64,000 nt of DNA from Vibrio sp. 10N.261.45.E2 (lineage in GTDB: Bacteria; Pseudomonadota; Gammaproteobacteria; Enterobacterales; Vibrionaceae). Positions 27,223 through 35,801 of the stretch are shown piece by piece. Position 1 is the first letter of the stretch, and each line of letters begins with the position of its first letter. The notes beneath the pieces were generated by a model. The model was not told the origin of the DNA and did no database searches. It saw only the letters and a program-made list of their open reading frames with translations. A program made the translations under genes and the position numbers. The stretch spans positions 21,799 to 85,798 of the forward strand of contig NZ_MCZZ01000159.1 in the NCBI RefSeq assembly GCF_002875705.1, read 5' to 3'.

Positions 27223-29346
27223 TTAGAATTCATAGTTCACGCTTAGCTCTACAGACTGCTCAGCACCGAACCAACAGTTCGATTGGTCGTAACACGCGTA
27301 ATATTCTTCATTGAAAATATTGTTCACAGCTAGGTTAGCAGTCGCACCAGATAAAGTCTCGCTTGCGGCACCTAAGTCATAACCTACAGATAAATCAACC
27401 ACAGTGTAAGACGGTACTTTGCCTTGTGTATTACTCGCATCCATTTGCATTTCGCCAACGTAACGAGCGCCTGCGCTTAGTCGAGAACCGGCTAGCATCC
27501 CTGTAAATACGTTGTAGTTAGCCCACAAGTTCGCAGTATGTTCAGGTACATAGATTGGCGTAGTGCCCTCTAGACCATTGCTCGTATCTTCTGTTATTTC
27601 CATATCCACGTAAGTGTAAGCTGCGGCAATATCAAAGTTCTCAGTAGCAAACCAACGACCAGACACTTCAGCACCTTGCGATACCACTTCACCGACTTGA
27701 ATTCTTGGCCCATAAACATTACTAGGGTCAGTCATTAACATGTCTTGCTTAGTGATATGGAAGAGAGAAACCGTTGCTTCTTTCGACATATCATCAGACA
27801 GATACTTCACACCAATCTCAGCTTGCTGCGCCATTTCAGGATCAAATTCATTACCACTCTTATCAACCCCCGGAGCTGGCTCGAAACTGGTCGCGTAACT
27901 CGCAAATGGAGATAGACCATTATCAAGCTCGTATAAACCACCTAGACGATAAGTAAATTGCTTGTGATCGGATTCATGTGCGTAATAATCACTTTCTGAT
28001 TTGTAATGGTCAAAACGCGCACCTGCAATTAGGACAAGAGCATCTAAACGAACTTGGTCCTGAAGGTATAAACCAAGCTGACTTGATGTGGTGTCATCAA
28101 GATATTCACCGGTTTTAGTCACGTCACTACGATCAAGGAGATCATTGTTAGGGTTCAACGGGTCGAAGCTATTGAAACCACTTCCGTTAGCACTATAAGA
28201 CGAGTAATTCACATCTCCATCCATGTTTTGGTAATCAACGCCAACTAACACATTGTGTTCTATCGATCCGGCTTTAATAACACCGCTCAGTTGGTTATCA
28301 ATGACAAAACCTTTAAAGCTCTCGTCCGTTGAGTACAACGCTCGCGATAATTGATTTGGTGTGCTCGGATCATAACTAAGATGGTAGGTATTCTCTTGGT
28401 ACAGAGATGCGTCGGTATAACGAGCATTTTGTAAGAAGGTCCAATTATCATTGAAGTCGTGGTTAATTTTATAACCAACCATCAACACTTCACGTTCAAA
28501 CTTGCTCCAGTTCTTATCCCCCATCGAAACCGATGGATCACTCGCTTTCAATACATCCAAAGGCATTGCTGAGTTAATGCCCATTGAAGGATCGTTTTGG
28601 TAGTAAAGGTTGAAATTAATGAGTGTTTTGTCGCTTACTTGCCAATCTACAGAAGGAGCAATTAAATAACGTTCTTCTTCAGCGTTATCAACTTGGCTAT
28701 CTTGTTTACGAGCAAGTGCTATTAAACGGTATGAGAAATCGCTGTCACCAAATTGTCCCGTCGTATCAATAGAAGCTTCTTGTAGGTTTCGTGAGCCCGT
28801 TGCAACGCCAACCTTCGTTGACTGTTCAGTTTGTGGCGTTTTAGCGATCATATTCACCATACCGCCCGGTGGCATTGCACCGTACAGCACTGATGTTGGA
28901 CCTTTAAAAATCTCAACTTGTTGCATTGCGATAGGATCAATCTGTGGCTGCAAGTTCCAACCATTCAAGAACTGAAGCGAAAGGCCATCGTAGTAGTTAA
29001 CGTTGTTGGTGTTAAAACCACGGATAGAGTAAGAATCAAACATGGCTACAGAGCCACCACGGTTTTCAGTTACAACACCAGGTGCATAACGAAGGGCTTG
29101 GTTCAAAGATTGAACACCTCGTTGCTCTAACTGTTCTTCATCAATAACGGTAATACCTTGAGGCGTTTCCTCTGGCTCAAGTGCCGATTTTGTGGCTGTA
29201 TTACGGTAGGCTTTCCCCATAATAGTGACAGTTTCGATGTTCGAGTCTGCCGCTGTAACGGTTTCTTCCGCCAACGCTTGCGCTGAAAACGCAGTGAGCA
29301 ACGCTACTGCCAATGATGAATACTTAAAACGAGTGTGAGTGGTCAT
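27223..29346 (-). CDS. TonB-dependent ferric siderophore receptor
   Basis: The 707-residue product has a signal peptide (about 1-26, ending QALA) and a TonB-box-like segment near ETVTIMGKAY. A plug domain follows (about 50-165, with ETPQGITVIDEEQLEQRG, GPTSVLYGAMPPGGMVN) and then a 22-strand barrel ending in VELSVNYEF with the terminal Phe. Plug and barrel resemble FhuA/hydroxamate receptors. CYDQSNCWFGAEQ near the C-terminus is the paired-Cys element common in this receptor class. It brings ferric siderophore across the outer membrane using TonB energy. It sits upstream of fhuD-fhuB with a candidate Fur box 32-50 nt before its start. Confidence 0.94.
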   Translation of the reverse strand: MTTHTRFKYSSLAVALLTAFSAQALAEETVTAADSNIETVTIMGKAYRNTATKSALEPEETPQGITVIDEEQLEQRGVQSLNQALRYAPGVVTENRGGSVAMFDSYSIRGFNTNNVNYYDGLSLQFLNGWNLQPQIDPIAMQQVEIFKGPTSVLYGAMPPGGMVNMIAKTPQTEQSTKVGVATGSRNLQEASIDTTGQFGDSDFSYRLIALARKQDSQVDNAEEERYLIAPSVDWQVSDKTLINFNLYYQNDPSMGINSAMPLDVLKASDPSVSMGDKNWSKFEREVLMVGYKINHDFNDNWTFLQNARYTDASLYQENTYHLSYDPSTPNQLSRALYSTDESFKGFVIDNQLSGVIKAGSIEHNVLVGVDYQNMDGDVNYSSYSANGSGFNSFDPLNPNNDLLDRSDVTKTGEYLDDTTSSQLGLYLQDQVRLDALVLIAGARFDHYKSESDYYAHESDHKQFTYRLGGLYELDNGLSPFASYATSFEPAPGVDKSGNEFDPEMAQQAEIGVKYLSDDMSKEATVSLFHITKQDMLMTDPSNVYGPRIQVGEVVSQGAEVSGRWFATENFDIAAAYTYVDMEITEDTSNGLEGTTPIYVPEHTANLWANYNVFTGMLAGSRLSAGARYVGEMQMDASNTQGKVPSYTVVDLSVGYDLGAASETLSGATANLAVNNIFNEEYYACYDQSNCWFGAEQSVELSVNYEF

Positions 29347-29377
29347 GATTCCCTCGGTACCAATGCTTAATATAAAT

Positions 29378-29396
29378 AATAATAAATCTCATTTGC
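29378..29396. promoter_or_regulatory. Candidate Fur box before the siderophore receptor
   Basis: AATAATAAATCTCATTTGC matches the 19-bp Fur consensus at 12 of 19 positions; on the minus strand the core reads AATGAGATTTATTATT. It is placed where Fur would cover the receptor promoter. The match is moderate. Confidence 0.5.
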
Positions 29397-29474
29397 ATTG
29401 TATGTATCTAGAGATGGGATAATTAACAATTTGGTGCAAATTAAAAAAGAACTTGGCCTAATTTTAATAAAAAC

Positions 29475-29507
29475 AGGTCAATTGCTGATTAAAAACACAA
29501 TTGACCT
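29475..29507 (-). terminator. Terminator after the AraC-type regulator
   Basis: AGGTCAATTG (29475-29484) pairs with CAATTGACCT (29498-29507). On the minus strand the stem is followed by GTTTTTATT. It lies about 45 nt past the regulator stop. Confidence 0.7.
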
Positions 29508-29552
29508 TATTCAGTGGGAGGTTTTACAGAAAGAGGTTTCGTGGGGATATGA

Positions 29553-30461
29553 TTACGATTTAATAATAGGAACCCAGTATTCCATTTCAGCATCTGATGC
29601 ATGGGCTTGATAGCCAAATGGATACACTTCGAGTTCATAGCCATCGACACCACGATAACCAGAATTCGGCAGCCAGTTAAGCACAAACCAACTCAAGGTA
29701 TGTCGCAAGTTTTCAATCGGCCCACAATGTTTAACCACCGCATAAGTTTGCTTAGGGATGGTCAACACCTTCAATTTATCAGAGATAATGCTTGGTAATT
29801 GCGGGATGGAAATTCCGTCGTGAAGCTCAACACCAGCCCAATAGTGGATGTTGGTACCATCGAAACAAGACTGAGTAAGATCAACTACGCCAATAAACTG
29901 AAGCACATTATCATTTGGAATCGTAACTTCCTGTTCCAAGCGAGACCAAAGCTGAGGGACTTTCTCTGCAAAATCTTGTGTTAGTGAAAACAAACCACTG
30001 ATTTCTGATGTCATGCCTTTAACGAGGAAAGACTCTCTTTCGTCAATTCGTACTTCCACAAAGCTGAGTACTCCTTTTTCAGCAGCACTCGTCATATCAG
30101 ACACTTGTATTGGTTTTCTCAGCCCTACCCTTTTGCCCGCTTTTCGATATAGGCTTGGGCTCGCCCCAAACATCTGCTTGAACGAACGGCTAAAGCTGAT
30201 TTCTGAATTGAACCCGAGACCAAGGGCAATGTCGATCACCCGCTCTTTGCCGTCTAGTAAGTACTCTGCTGCTTGGCTTAACTTAAGCTCTCTCACATAG
30301 TTTGCTACGGTCAGCCCGGTTTCAGCTTGAAACACTCTTTGCAGTTGCCAGCGAGACCAACAGCTTTGTTTAGCAACATCTTCTAGCGATAATGTCGAGC
30401 TTAGGTTCGCATGAATATAAGCTAAAACGCGGCTAATACGATCGAATGCAGGTGTATTCAT
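29553..30461 (-). CDS. AraC-family regulator with GyrI-like effector domain
   Basis: The 302-residue protein has an N-terminal AraC/XylS double helix-turn-helix DNA-binding region (about residues 5-105, with SLEDVAKQSCWSRWQLQRVF and VIDIALGLGFNSEISFSRSF). A C-terminal GyrI-like/Rob-type small-molecule binding domain follows (about 125-302, ending YELEVYPFGYQ... EYWVPI). The ATG at 30461 is used; a TTG two codons upstream is possible. Placement between the receptor gene and fhuF suggests control of siderophore uptake, possibly sensing the siderophore. The Rob/MarA-like build would also fit a general stress or efflux regulator. Confidence 0.85.
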   Translation of the reverse strand: MNTPAFDRISRVLAYIHANLSSTLSLEDVAKQSCWSRWQLQRVFQAETGLTVANYVRELKLSQAAEYLLDGKERVIDIALGLGFNSEISFSRSFKQMFGASPSLYRKAGKRVGLRKPIQVSDMTSAAEKGVLSFVEVRIDERESFLVKGMTSEISGLFSLTQDFAEKVPQLWSRLEQEVTIPNDNVLQFIGVVDLTQSCFDGTNIHYWAGVELHDGISIPQLPSIISDKLKVLTIPKQTYAVVKHCGPIENLRHTLSWFVLNWLPNSGYRGVDGYELEVYPFGYQAHASDAEMEYWVPIIKS

Positions 30462-30652
30462 ATTCAAGCTTTTATATTCTCTATAGTTGGCAGTGACACA
30501 TTAGTTTCACAAATACTTTTATCATTTAAAAAGGCTTTTATCACTTAAAAAAGTACAGCCTATCCACACTTTATAAATATCAAAAACGTTAAAAGCACCG
30601 AGTAGATGCTCCATTTTGTATGGTTATCCTCGATTATGTCCGTTATGATAAC

Positions 30653-30671
30653 GCAACTGATTCTCATTTAT
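30653..30671. promoter_or_regulatory. Candidate Fur box before fhuF
   Basis: GCAACTGATTCTCATTTAT contains the strong core TGATTCTCATTT and matches the 19-bp Fur consensus at 11 positions, 9-27 nt upstream of the fhuF start. Confidence 0.5.
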
Positions 30672-30680
30672 TGATTTAAG

Positions 30681-31439
30681 ATGCTTCCCCAACTGCACAA
30701 TATTATCACTCGTCGGAGAGCACCTTCTCTACATCAGAAAATCTTCGCTTACTCGAAACAAGTCACCCCTTATTTAAGCGGTAGTTACGGTTCTCTCAGC
30801 AGTAAAAGTATCGCTGTAACGAATGATAAGAGCCATATCGAAATCAAGCGCGTTTACGATGGTCTTTCGAAGAATCACTCTGAGGCGGGCAAAGCCTATT
30901 GGTTAACTCGAACATGGGATCTTGTATGCTGGCAACCCATCTATGTTACCTTTGTTTCAATCTATGGCCTTCACTCGCTACCTGATATCAAGAATATTGG
31001 TCAGTTTAGGTATAAAGAGTTCGTGACAGGTTATCGCTTCTTTAACGGTGATCATCAACACGGTTCACCCGAGGAATTGATACCTAAGGCTGGCGAGGCG
31101 ATACTTGCACTCACTGAGTTTTATCGCAACCAGATAAGTGAGTGGACCCGTATCCGTCCGGGGTTTACCAACCATTTACTTGCGGATCTACTATTAGGTA
31201 GTTTGATCAAATTACAGCAGCATGAGCCAAGCCTAACCAACGATTATATCACTGACCAAGCCAAACTTTGGTTAGATGCATGCAAGTTACCAGATAGTCA
31301 TTTAGATAGCCTTAAAATCGACGAGAATACAGGCATGCTTAAACTGATCAGAGTCAGCTGTTGCCTAGTCTATAAGTGCGACTCTGGTAAGTATTGCGAC
31401 GATTGCCCTAGGCACCCTGATAATAAAAAAACCGTTTAA
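30681..31439 (+). CDS. fhuF: FhuF-like siderophore-iron reductase
   Basis: The 252-residue product carries the FhuF C-terminal iron-sulfur signature C-C-x10-C-x2-C (Cys227, Cys228, Cys239, Cys242), with an extra Cys233 between. FhuF proteins bind a 2Fe-2S cluster and reduce ferric hydroxamate siderophores in the cytoplasm, so iron is released after import. The N-terminal part is poorly conserved in the family and shows a Trp/Tyr-rich middle (WDLVCWQPIYVTF). It is in the same direction as fhuC, 97 nt upstream of it. No strong ribosome-binding site is visible. A Fur-like site overlaps the likely promoter. Confidence 0.88.
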   Translation: MLPQLHNIITRRRAPSLHQKIFAYSKQVTPYLSGSYGSLSSKSIAVTNDKSHIEIKRVYDGLSKNHSEAGKAYWLTRTWDLVCWQPIYVTFVSIYGLHSLPDIKNIGQFRYKEFVTGYRFFNGDHQHGSPEELIPKAGEAILALTEFYRNQISEWTRIRPGFTNHLLADLLLGSLIKLQQHEPSLTNDYITDQAKLWLDACKLPDSHLDSLKIDENTGMLKLIRVSCCLVYKCDSGKYCDDCPRHPDNKKTV

Positions 31440-31456
31440 TATCACCATCTATTTTT

Positions 31457-31500
31457 AGAGACCAGTAAAGCTGCTTTTAGAGACCAATCAGGCTGCTTTT
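31457..31500 (+). repeat. Direct repeat between fhuF and fhuC
   Basis: Two adjoining 22-bp copies (31457-31478, 31479-31500) share AGAGACCA..., differ at three positions, and end in GCTGCTTTT. Confidence 0.7.
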
Positions 31501-31519
31501 ATTGAGCAGCTTTATTGGT
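31483..31519 (+). terminator. Hairpin between fhuF and fhuC (attenuator-like)
   Basis: ACCAAT pairs with ATTGGT and GCTGCT with AGCAGC. It uses the second direct-repeat copy as the left arm and ends 17 nt before fhuC. There is no strong U-tract, so it is more an attenuator or mRNA-processing structure than a full stop. Confidence 0.45.
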
Positions 31520-31536
31520 CTAAAGACAGGACTGAC

Positions 31537-32322
31537 ATGTTTCAGCTTTCAAACATCAAAATCATTCGTGATCAACGAACTATTCTCTCAATCGAAGACC
31601 TTGCGATTCCGACCAATGAACTGACTGTCGTTCTTGGTCATAATGGCTCAGGTAAATCTACACTCGTTAATTTGCTCTCAGGGCAGATGTCTCCAGATCA
31701 CGGCACCGTCGAGTTAGAAAACACTTCTCTTTCTTCGTTCAAAAGCAAAGATCTAGCGAAGAAGATTGCTTATTTACCGCAAAAGCTACCTGCTTCTGCA
31801 GGTTTAACCGTAGAAGAGCTGGTTCGTTTAGGGCGTTTCCCTTGGCGAGGCGCGTTGGGTCGTTGGAATTCTGAAGATAAGTCGATCATTAAACAAGCTA
31901 TGGAAAGAACCGGCATTGCTGATTTTTCACAGGCGTTAGCAGATGATTTATCTGGAGGTGAACACCAAAGAGCGTGGGTATCAATGTTACTTGCTCAGCA
32001 ATCTCCGATCTTGATTCTTGATGAACCGACCTCTGCGTTAGATGTTCATCACCAATTTCAGCTTATGGGTTTATTGTCTGAACTCAACAAAAAGGAAAAC
32101 GTCGGAGTTATTGTCATTTTGCACGATTTGAACTTGGCTCTGCGCTACGCCACACACATTGTTGCCCTGAAAAAAGGTCAGATTGCATTTGAAGGCAGCG
32201 CGGATAAGTTACTCGATGAACAAGCTTTGTCTGCTTTGTATGAATCCCCTATTCGCCTGATCGATCATCCAGTTCCAGCCAATACCGCAGCAAGTGAGAA
32301 GGTTGCAGTCGTCTGTGAATAG
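31537..32322 (+). CDS. fhuC: Iron-siderophore ABC transporter ATPase
   Basis: The 261-residue ATPase has all motifs intact: Walker A GHNGSGKS (residues 34-41), Q-loop AYLPQK, signature LSGGEHQRAW (138-147), Walker B and D-loop LILDEPTSALDV (159-170), and the switch His in VILHDLN. It powers the FhuB permease encoded on the opposite strand at 24184-26178. A good AGGA ribosome-binding site lies 5 nt before the ATG. It is co-directional with fhuF. Confidence 0.94.
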   Translation: MFQLSNIKIIRDQRTILSIEDLAIPTNELTVVLGHNGSGKSTLVNLLSGQMSPDHGTVELENTSLSSFKSKDLAKKIAYLPQKLPASAGLTVEELVRLGRFPWRGALGRWNSEDKSIIKQAMERTGIADFSQALADDLSGGEHQRAWVSMLLAQQSPILILDEPTSALDVHHQFQLMGLLSELNKKENVGVIVILHDLNLALRYATHIVALKKGQIAFEGSADKLLDEQALSALYESPIRLIDHPVPANTAASEKVAVVCE

Positions 32323-32346
32323 TTCAGGCATTTCAGTTTAAGTCCA

Positions 32347-32398
32347 AGCTCTACGCTCTAAGCTCTAAGCTCTAAGCTCTAAGCTCTAAGCTCTAAGC
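32347..32398. repeat. Heptanucleotide tandem repeat
   Basis: Seven units of AGCTCTA (the second unit is CGCTCTA) are followed by a partial unit, in the spacer between fhuC and its terminator. The copy number may be variable by slippage. Confidence 0.9.
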
Positions 32399-32403
32399 AT
32401 AAT

Positions 32404-32446
32404 AAAGGCCATTGAAATCAAAAGCTTCAACGGCCTTTTCGTTTTT
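32404..32446. terminator. Bidirectional terminator between fhuC and the MFS gene
   Basis: AAGGCCATTGAA pairs with TTCAACGGCCTT with one mismatch, followed by TTTTCGTTTTT on plus. Both flanking genes end toward it. Confidence 0.8.
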
Positions 32447-32472
32447 CACGCGCTAGCTAAATAACTAAATAA

Positions 32473-33666
32473 CTAGCTAAGCTGGGACTCTCTCGCTTCT
32501 TGGCTACTGAAACCACGTAAAATATTAAACAGGGTAATCAGTGTGAACAACATGATGACAAGCGATAAATGCCACGCTTCTCCTAGCCCTAATTGAACTA
32601 GTCCCATACTCACCATCGAAGAGACCACCATTTGCCCGCCGCCAGACATCGCAGCAGCAGCGCCTGCGTTCTTCTTATAAGGCAACATTACTAAAGCTTG
32701 AGCACAAGGCAGCGCAATACCATTACCGAGTATCATCAAGAACTGGCCAATCATTAGATATAAAGGCTCAAGTGGGCAAAAGAAAAGCCACAACGCAGCA
32801 GAAATGTGCAGCACAGGCGTACATAACAGCGTTTTCTTATTGCCTAAAACTGGGCGAATACGGTTACATAAACTAGTTCCGCCAAGCATACCTAATGCAG
32901 GAATCACCGCCCACATTGCGTATTCGTCGGACGTCATACCGATCTGGTTCTGCATGATAAATGGCATCACCGACACAGTGGTGATCATCAAGCTAAAATT
33001 AAGCCAGCCGATGCTCGCAAAACTCATAAAGTAACGAGATGTGAGAAGCTCTTTGTATTGCGATGCCATTTTCTTAGGTGAAGGAATAGCAGAGAACTGA
33101 GTAACGGTTTCCTTAAATTTGATTGCTAACACAAGCCAAGCCAAAGAAACATAGCCAAGTAGCGATATGAACACCATGCTCCAACCAAAATGGAAGTTAA
33201 TAAATCCACCGATAACAGGCGCGATCAAAGGTGTTATTGAGGCAACCATTGCAATGTAAGACATCGCGAGTGGCAAGTCTGCCCCGCTGAATTTATCTCG
33301 CGTTGAAGCACGAGCAAGTACAGCGCAACAACCAGTTCCTAAGCCTTGCAGGAATCGCCCCATCACCATACTGGTAAACGAGTGTCTAAAGAAGATGATC
33401 ATCAATAGTCCCATCATGGCGATCAATAGGCCGCTTAACAGTACTTTCTTACGTCCCAAAGCATCAGAAATGGGGCCATAAATAAACTGGGAAGGGCCAA
33501 AACCCAACAAATACACACTCACCAAAAGCTGCGCTTGCTCTAACGAGACATCAAAATCTTTGGCGATCCAAGGTAAAGATGGAAACACCAAACCCATGCT
33601 GAGTTGGCCAATACTGATGACCAAACACGCCAGTAAGATCAATTTAAAATCAAATAGACGACTCAT
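32473..33666 (-). CDS. MFS drug:H+ antiporter, Bcr/CflA family
   Basis: The 397-residue, 12-helix major facilitator protein has motif A in loop 2-3 (GPISDALGRKK, about residues 64-74), the motif-B-like GRFLQGLGTGCCAV (about 103-116) and motif-C-like PLIAPVIGG (about 146-154). These place it in the DHA1 drug exporter group (Bcr, EmrD). Substrate unknown. Lying next to the siderophore cluster it might export a siderophore, but its own upstream ORF and separate terminator argue for independent control. Its start codon overlaps the stop of a 32-codon ORF (ATGA), so translation is probably coupled. Confidence 0.9.
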   Translation of the reverse strand: MSRLFDFKLILLACLVISIGQLSMGLVFPSLPWIAKDFDVSLEQAQLLVSVYLLGFGPSQFIYGPISDALGRKKVLLSGLLIAMMGLLMIIFFRHSFTSMVMGRFLQGLGTGCCAVLARASTRDKFSGADLPLAMSYIAMVASITPLIAPVIGGFINFHFGWSMVFISLLGYVSLAWLVLAIKFKETVTQFSAIPSPKKMASQYKELLTSRYFMSFASIGWLNFSLMITTVSVMPFIMQNQIGMTSDEYAMWAVIPALGMLGGTSLCNRIRPVLGNKKTLLCTPVLHISAALWLFFCPLEPLYLMIGQFLMILGNGIALPCAQALVMLPYKKNAGAAAAMSGGGQMVVSSMVSMGLVQLGLGEAWHLSLVIMLFTLITLFNILRGFSSQEARESQLS

Positions 33667-33761
33667 AATGCTGCACGCAGGGTTAAAAAGAGACTTGGGT
33701 CATCAACCTGACAGCATGAAGGTTTAGAAAGTAGTGAGCATGTTGCAGGTGTGGTATTCAT
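33663..33761 (-). CDS. Short upstream ORF (32 residues) coupled to the MFS gene
   Basis: An ATG at 33761 with GGAG 4 nt upstream opens 32 codons. Its TGA overlaps the MFS ATG (ATGA). The peptide is Cys-rich (one Cys at position 8 and a CC pair at 16-17) and ends FLTLRAAL. No family is recognised. It may be a regulatory leader peptide whose translation controls access to the MFS start, or a tiny real protein. The evidence is the ribosome-binding site and exact stop-start overlap; expression is not shown. Confidence 0.5.
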   Translation of the reverse strand: MNTTPATCSLLSKPSCCQVDDPSLFLTLRAAL

Positions 33762-33935
33762 GGTGCTCCGAAAGGAATCAATTAGAGTTTGGCAGGGTAA
33801 ACATACGTGAGCTTGTATAATCATACAATACTGACTGAACTAAATATGTGAATAGTGACTTTTCACTTACCCTCGCTACCTACTTGCCGACCGCAAGCTA
33901 AACTAATACAACGTCATGACAATCAAGGGACTTCA

Positions 33936-35027
33936 ATGAACACACCTCATCGTATTCGTTCTTCTGCACTTGCAATCATCACTTCAGGCGTCATCGCTTC
34001 AACCCCAGCGTTTGCATGGCAAGCTGAGAAGATCACAGACGGTCTCGTAATCCCATGGGGCCTAGCTTATGTCGATGACAACTCCATGCTTCTCACAGAA
34101 AAAGCAGGCGTCATTAAACACATTGATCTGAAGTCGGGAGAGCAAAATACACTGTTCAGGCTGCCAAATGTTTGGGCTAAAGGCCAAGGTGGATTATTGG
34201 ATATTGCCCTCTCCCCTTTTGAAGAAAGTAAGTTCTATGTTACCTACAGTAAGGACGTCGATGGTGAAGGCGTAACTACACTCGCTTCTGCTAATTACAG
34301 CAACAATGAAATCACCAATTGGACAGACGTGTTTGTGTCGAAATCCAGAACGGACACCGGACGTCACTTTGGTAGCCGTATCACCTTTGATGATAGCCAC
34401 CTGTATTTTTCAATCGGTGATCGCGGTAACCGAGATAACGGCCAAAACACCATGACTCACGCAGGCTCGATATTGCGATTAAATGCAGATGGAAGCACAC
34501 CAAGCGATAACCCCTTCACAGATAACGACAAGGTGCTCGACGAGATTTGGAGTTATGGTCACCGCAACCCACAAGGGCTTTTCTATGATTTCCCAACTCA
34601 AAAACTTTGGTCGATTGAACACGGTCCGCGTGGTGGTGATGAAATCAACCTAATAAAAGCAGGTGCTAACTACGGGTGGCCAGTCACATCACACGGAAAA
34701 GAGTATTGGGGCCCTATCAGCGTTGGCGAATCTGAGACCAAAGATGGTATTAAAGCACCTAAAAAAGTCTATATTCCTTCCATCGCGCCGGGCAGTTTGA
34801 TCGTCTACCAAGGTGACAAATACCCAGAATTACAAGGCAGGCTGCTGGCTGGCTCACTAAAACTTACTCACATCAATATTGTGACAGTCAATAAACAAGG
34901 TGAGGCGATAAAAGAAGAACGCATTTTAGAGGAGTTGGGCGAAAGGATAAGAGACATCGAAACCTCCCCAAACGGTGACATATTCTTCAGCACCGATAAT
35001 GGCAACCTGTACCGCTTGAAAAAGTAG
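33936..35027 (+). CDS. PQQ-dependent soluble aldose sugar dehydrogenase family protein
   Basis: The 363-residue beta-propeller protein is of the GSDH/Asd (YliI-like) family. The ATG at 33936 is chosen because AAGGGA lies 5 nt before it and it begins a signal peptide (ending TPAFA, about residue 27). Motifs seen are IPWGLAYVDDNSMLLTEKAGVI, QGGLLDIALSP, GRHFGSRITF with the catalytic-type His, SIGDRGNRDNGQ, and GHRNPQGLFYD followed by EHGPRGGDEINLI, all characteristic of this family. It is a periplasmic oxidase of sugars that needs PQQ and calcium. PQQ synthesis genes are not in the window, so imported PQQ may be used. It stands alone between divergent MFS and cold-shock genes. Confidence 0.9.
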   Translation: MNTPHRIRSSALAIITSGVIASTPAFAWQAEKITDGLVIPWGLAYVDDNSMLLTEKAGVIKHIDLKSGEQNTLFRLPNVWAKGQGGLLDIALSPFEESKFYVTYSKDVDGEGVTTLASANYSNNEITNWTDVFVSKSRTDTGRHFGSRITFDDSHLYFSIGDRGNRDNGQNTMTHAGSILRLNADGSTPSDNPFTDNDKVLDEIWSYGHRNPQGLFYDFPTQKLWSIEHGPRGGDEINLIKAGANYGWPVTSHGKEYWGPISVGESETKDGIKAPKKVYIPSIAPGSLIVYQGDKYPELQGRLLAGSLKLTHINIVTVNKQGEAIKEERILEELGERIRDIETSPNGDIFFSTDNGNLYRLKK

Positions 35028-35474
35028 TCGAAGTTTCGTTCCAGTAAAGACATTTTCCTTGTAACGAAATTTATAAATACAAGCCATAAAAAGTAAGCTC
35101 AAGACCCAATTAGCGGCTTTTAGTTTGCAAAAATGAATGCGCTAAAACAGTGCAATTACTCCAAATTTGTCATCAATATCGACCACCTTTTTCACAAAAA
35201 CGACAACAAATCACCATACAACTGTAACTCCATGATATTTAAGGAATGCAAAGTTTGACTACCCCCAAGTTTCTGCAACCTTTCACTATGGATTCGATTG
35301 ACTATCCCCCGATTTGATTTAGACTCCATTTCGGCTAGAAAGAAAGTTCTTTGTATATAAACATTTCGTTGGATTACTAGTAACCCCGTTGTGTTGTACG
35401 CAATAGCAATAAACTTTTCCACGCTATCAGTGCCACAATTGGCTCAATAAAAAATTTAATCTTAGGATATCATC
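35028..35474 (+). other. Intergenic region with probable long leader of the cold-shock gene
   Basis: No gene seen. A weak dyad TTTCGTT/AACGAAA (35034-35069) may end the dehydrogenase transcript. The last 130 nt or so before the cold-shock ATG are likely a long untranslated leader, as usual for cspA-type mRNAs. TATATAAACA near 35356 could be a -10 element, and GCCA-CAAT-TGGC (about 35431-35442) forms a small hairpin. Confidence 0.45.
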
Positions 35475-35684
35475 ATGTCTAACACAGTTACTGGTACAGT
35501 AAAATGGTTCAACGAAACTAAAGGCTTCGGCTTCATTCAACAAGAAAACGGTCCAGACGTATTCGCACACTTCTCTGCAATCACTGGCGAAGGTTTCAAA
35601 ACTCTTGCTGAAGGCCAAAAAGTTGAGTTCGTAGTATCTCAAGGTCAAAAAGGCCCACAAGCTGACAGCATCAAAGTACTTTAA
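35475..35684 (+). CDS. CspA-family cold-shock protein
   Basis: The 69-residue single cold-shock domain has both RNA-binding motifs: RNP1 KGFGFI (residues 16-21) and RNP2 VFAHF (29-33). The invariant VKWFNETKGFGFI start and the C-terminal GQKGPQADSIKVL are present. It is an RNA chaperone that melts secondary structure, usually induced by cold or during growth changes. AGGA lies 7 nt before the ATG, and a strong terminator follows at once, so it is monocistronic. Codon choice is highly biased (AAA, GGT, GTT, GAA), as in strongly expressed genes. Confidence 0.96.
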   Translation: MSNTVTGTVKWFNETKGFGFIQQENGPDVFAHFSAITGEGFKTLAEGQKVEFVVSQGQKGPQADSIKVL

Positions 35685-35705
35685 TTTAGTATTTTAAAGC
35701 TTTCT

Positions 35706-35737
35706 AAAAATAGCCAGCCTCTGCTGGCTATTTTTTT
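35706..35737 (+). terminator. Rho-independent terminator of the cold-shock gene
   Basis: A 13-bp stem (35706-35718 with 35723-35735) with a CTCT loop and a T7 run. Confidence 0.93.
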
Positions 35738-35801
35738 ACCCGCTATTCAGAGATTTAAGGTAATATCCCCCTTCACTATTTCTACCTAAGACACCCTCTC
35801 A

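Noticed and set aside
35427..35660. A 77-residue minus-strand frame over the cold-shock gene
   Set aside because: It is antisense to a highly conserved cold-shock protein with strong codon bias.
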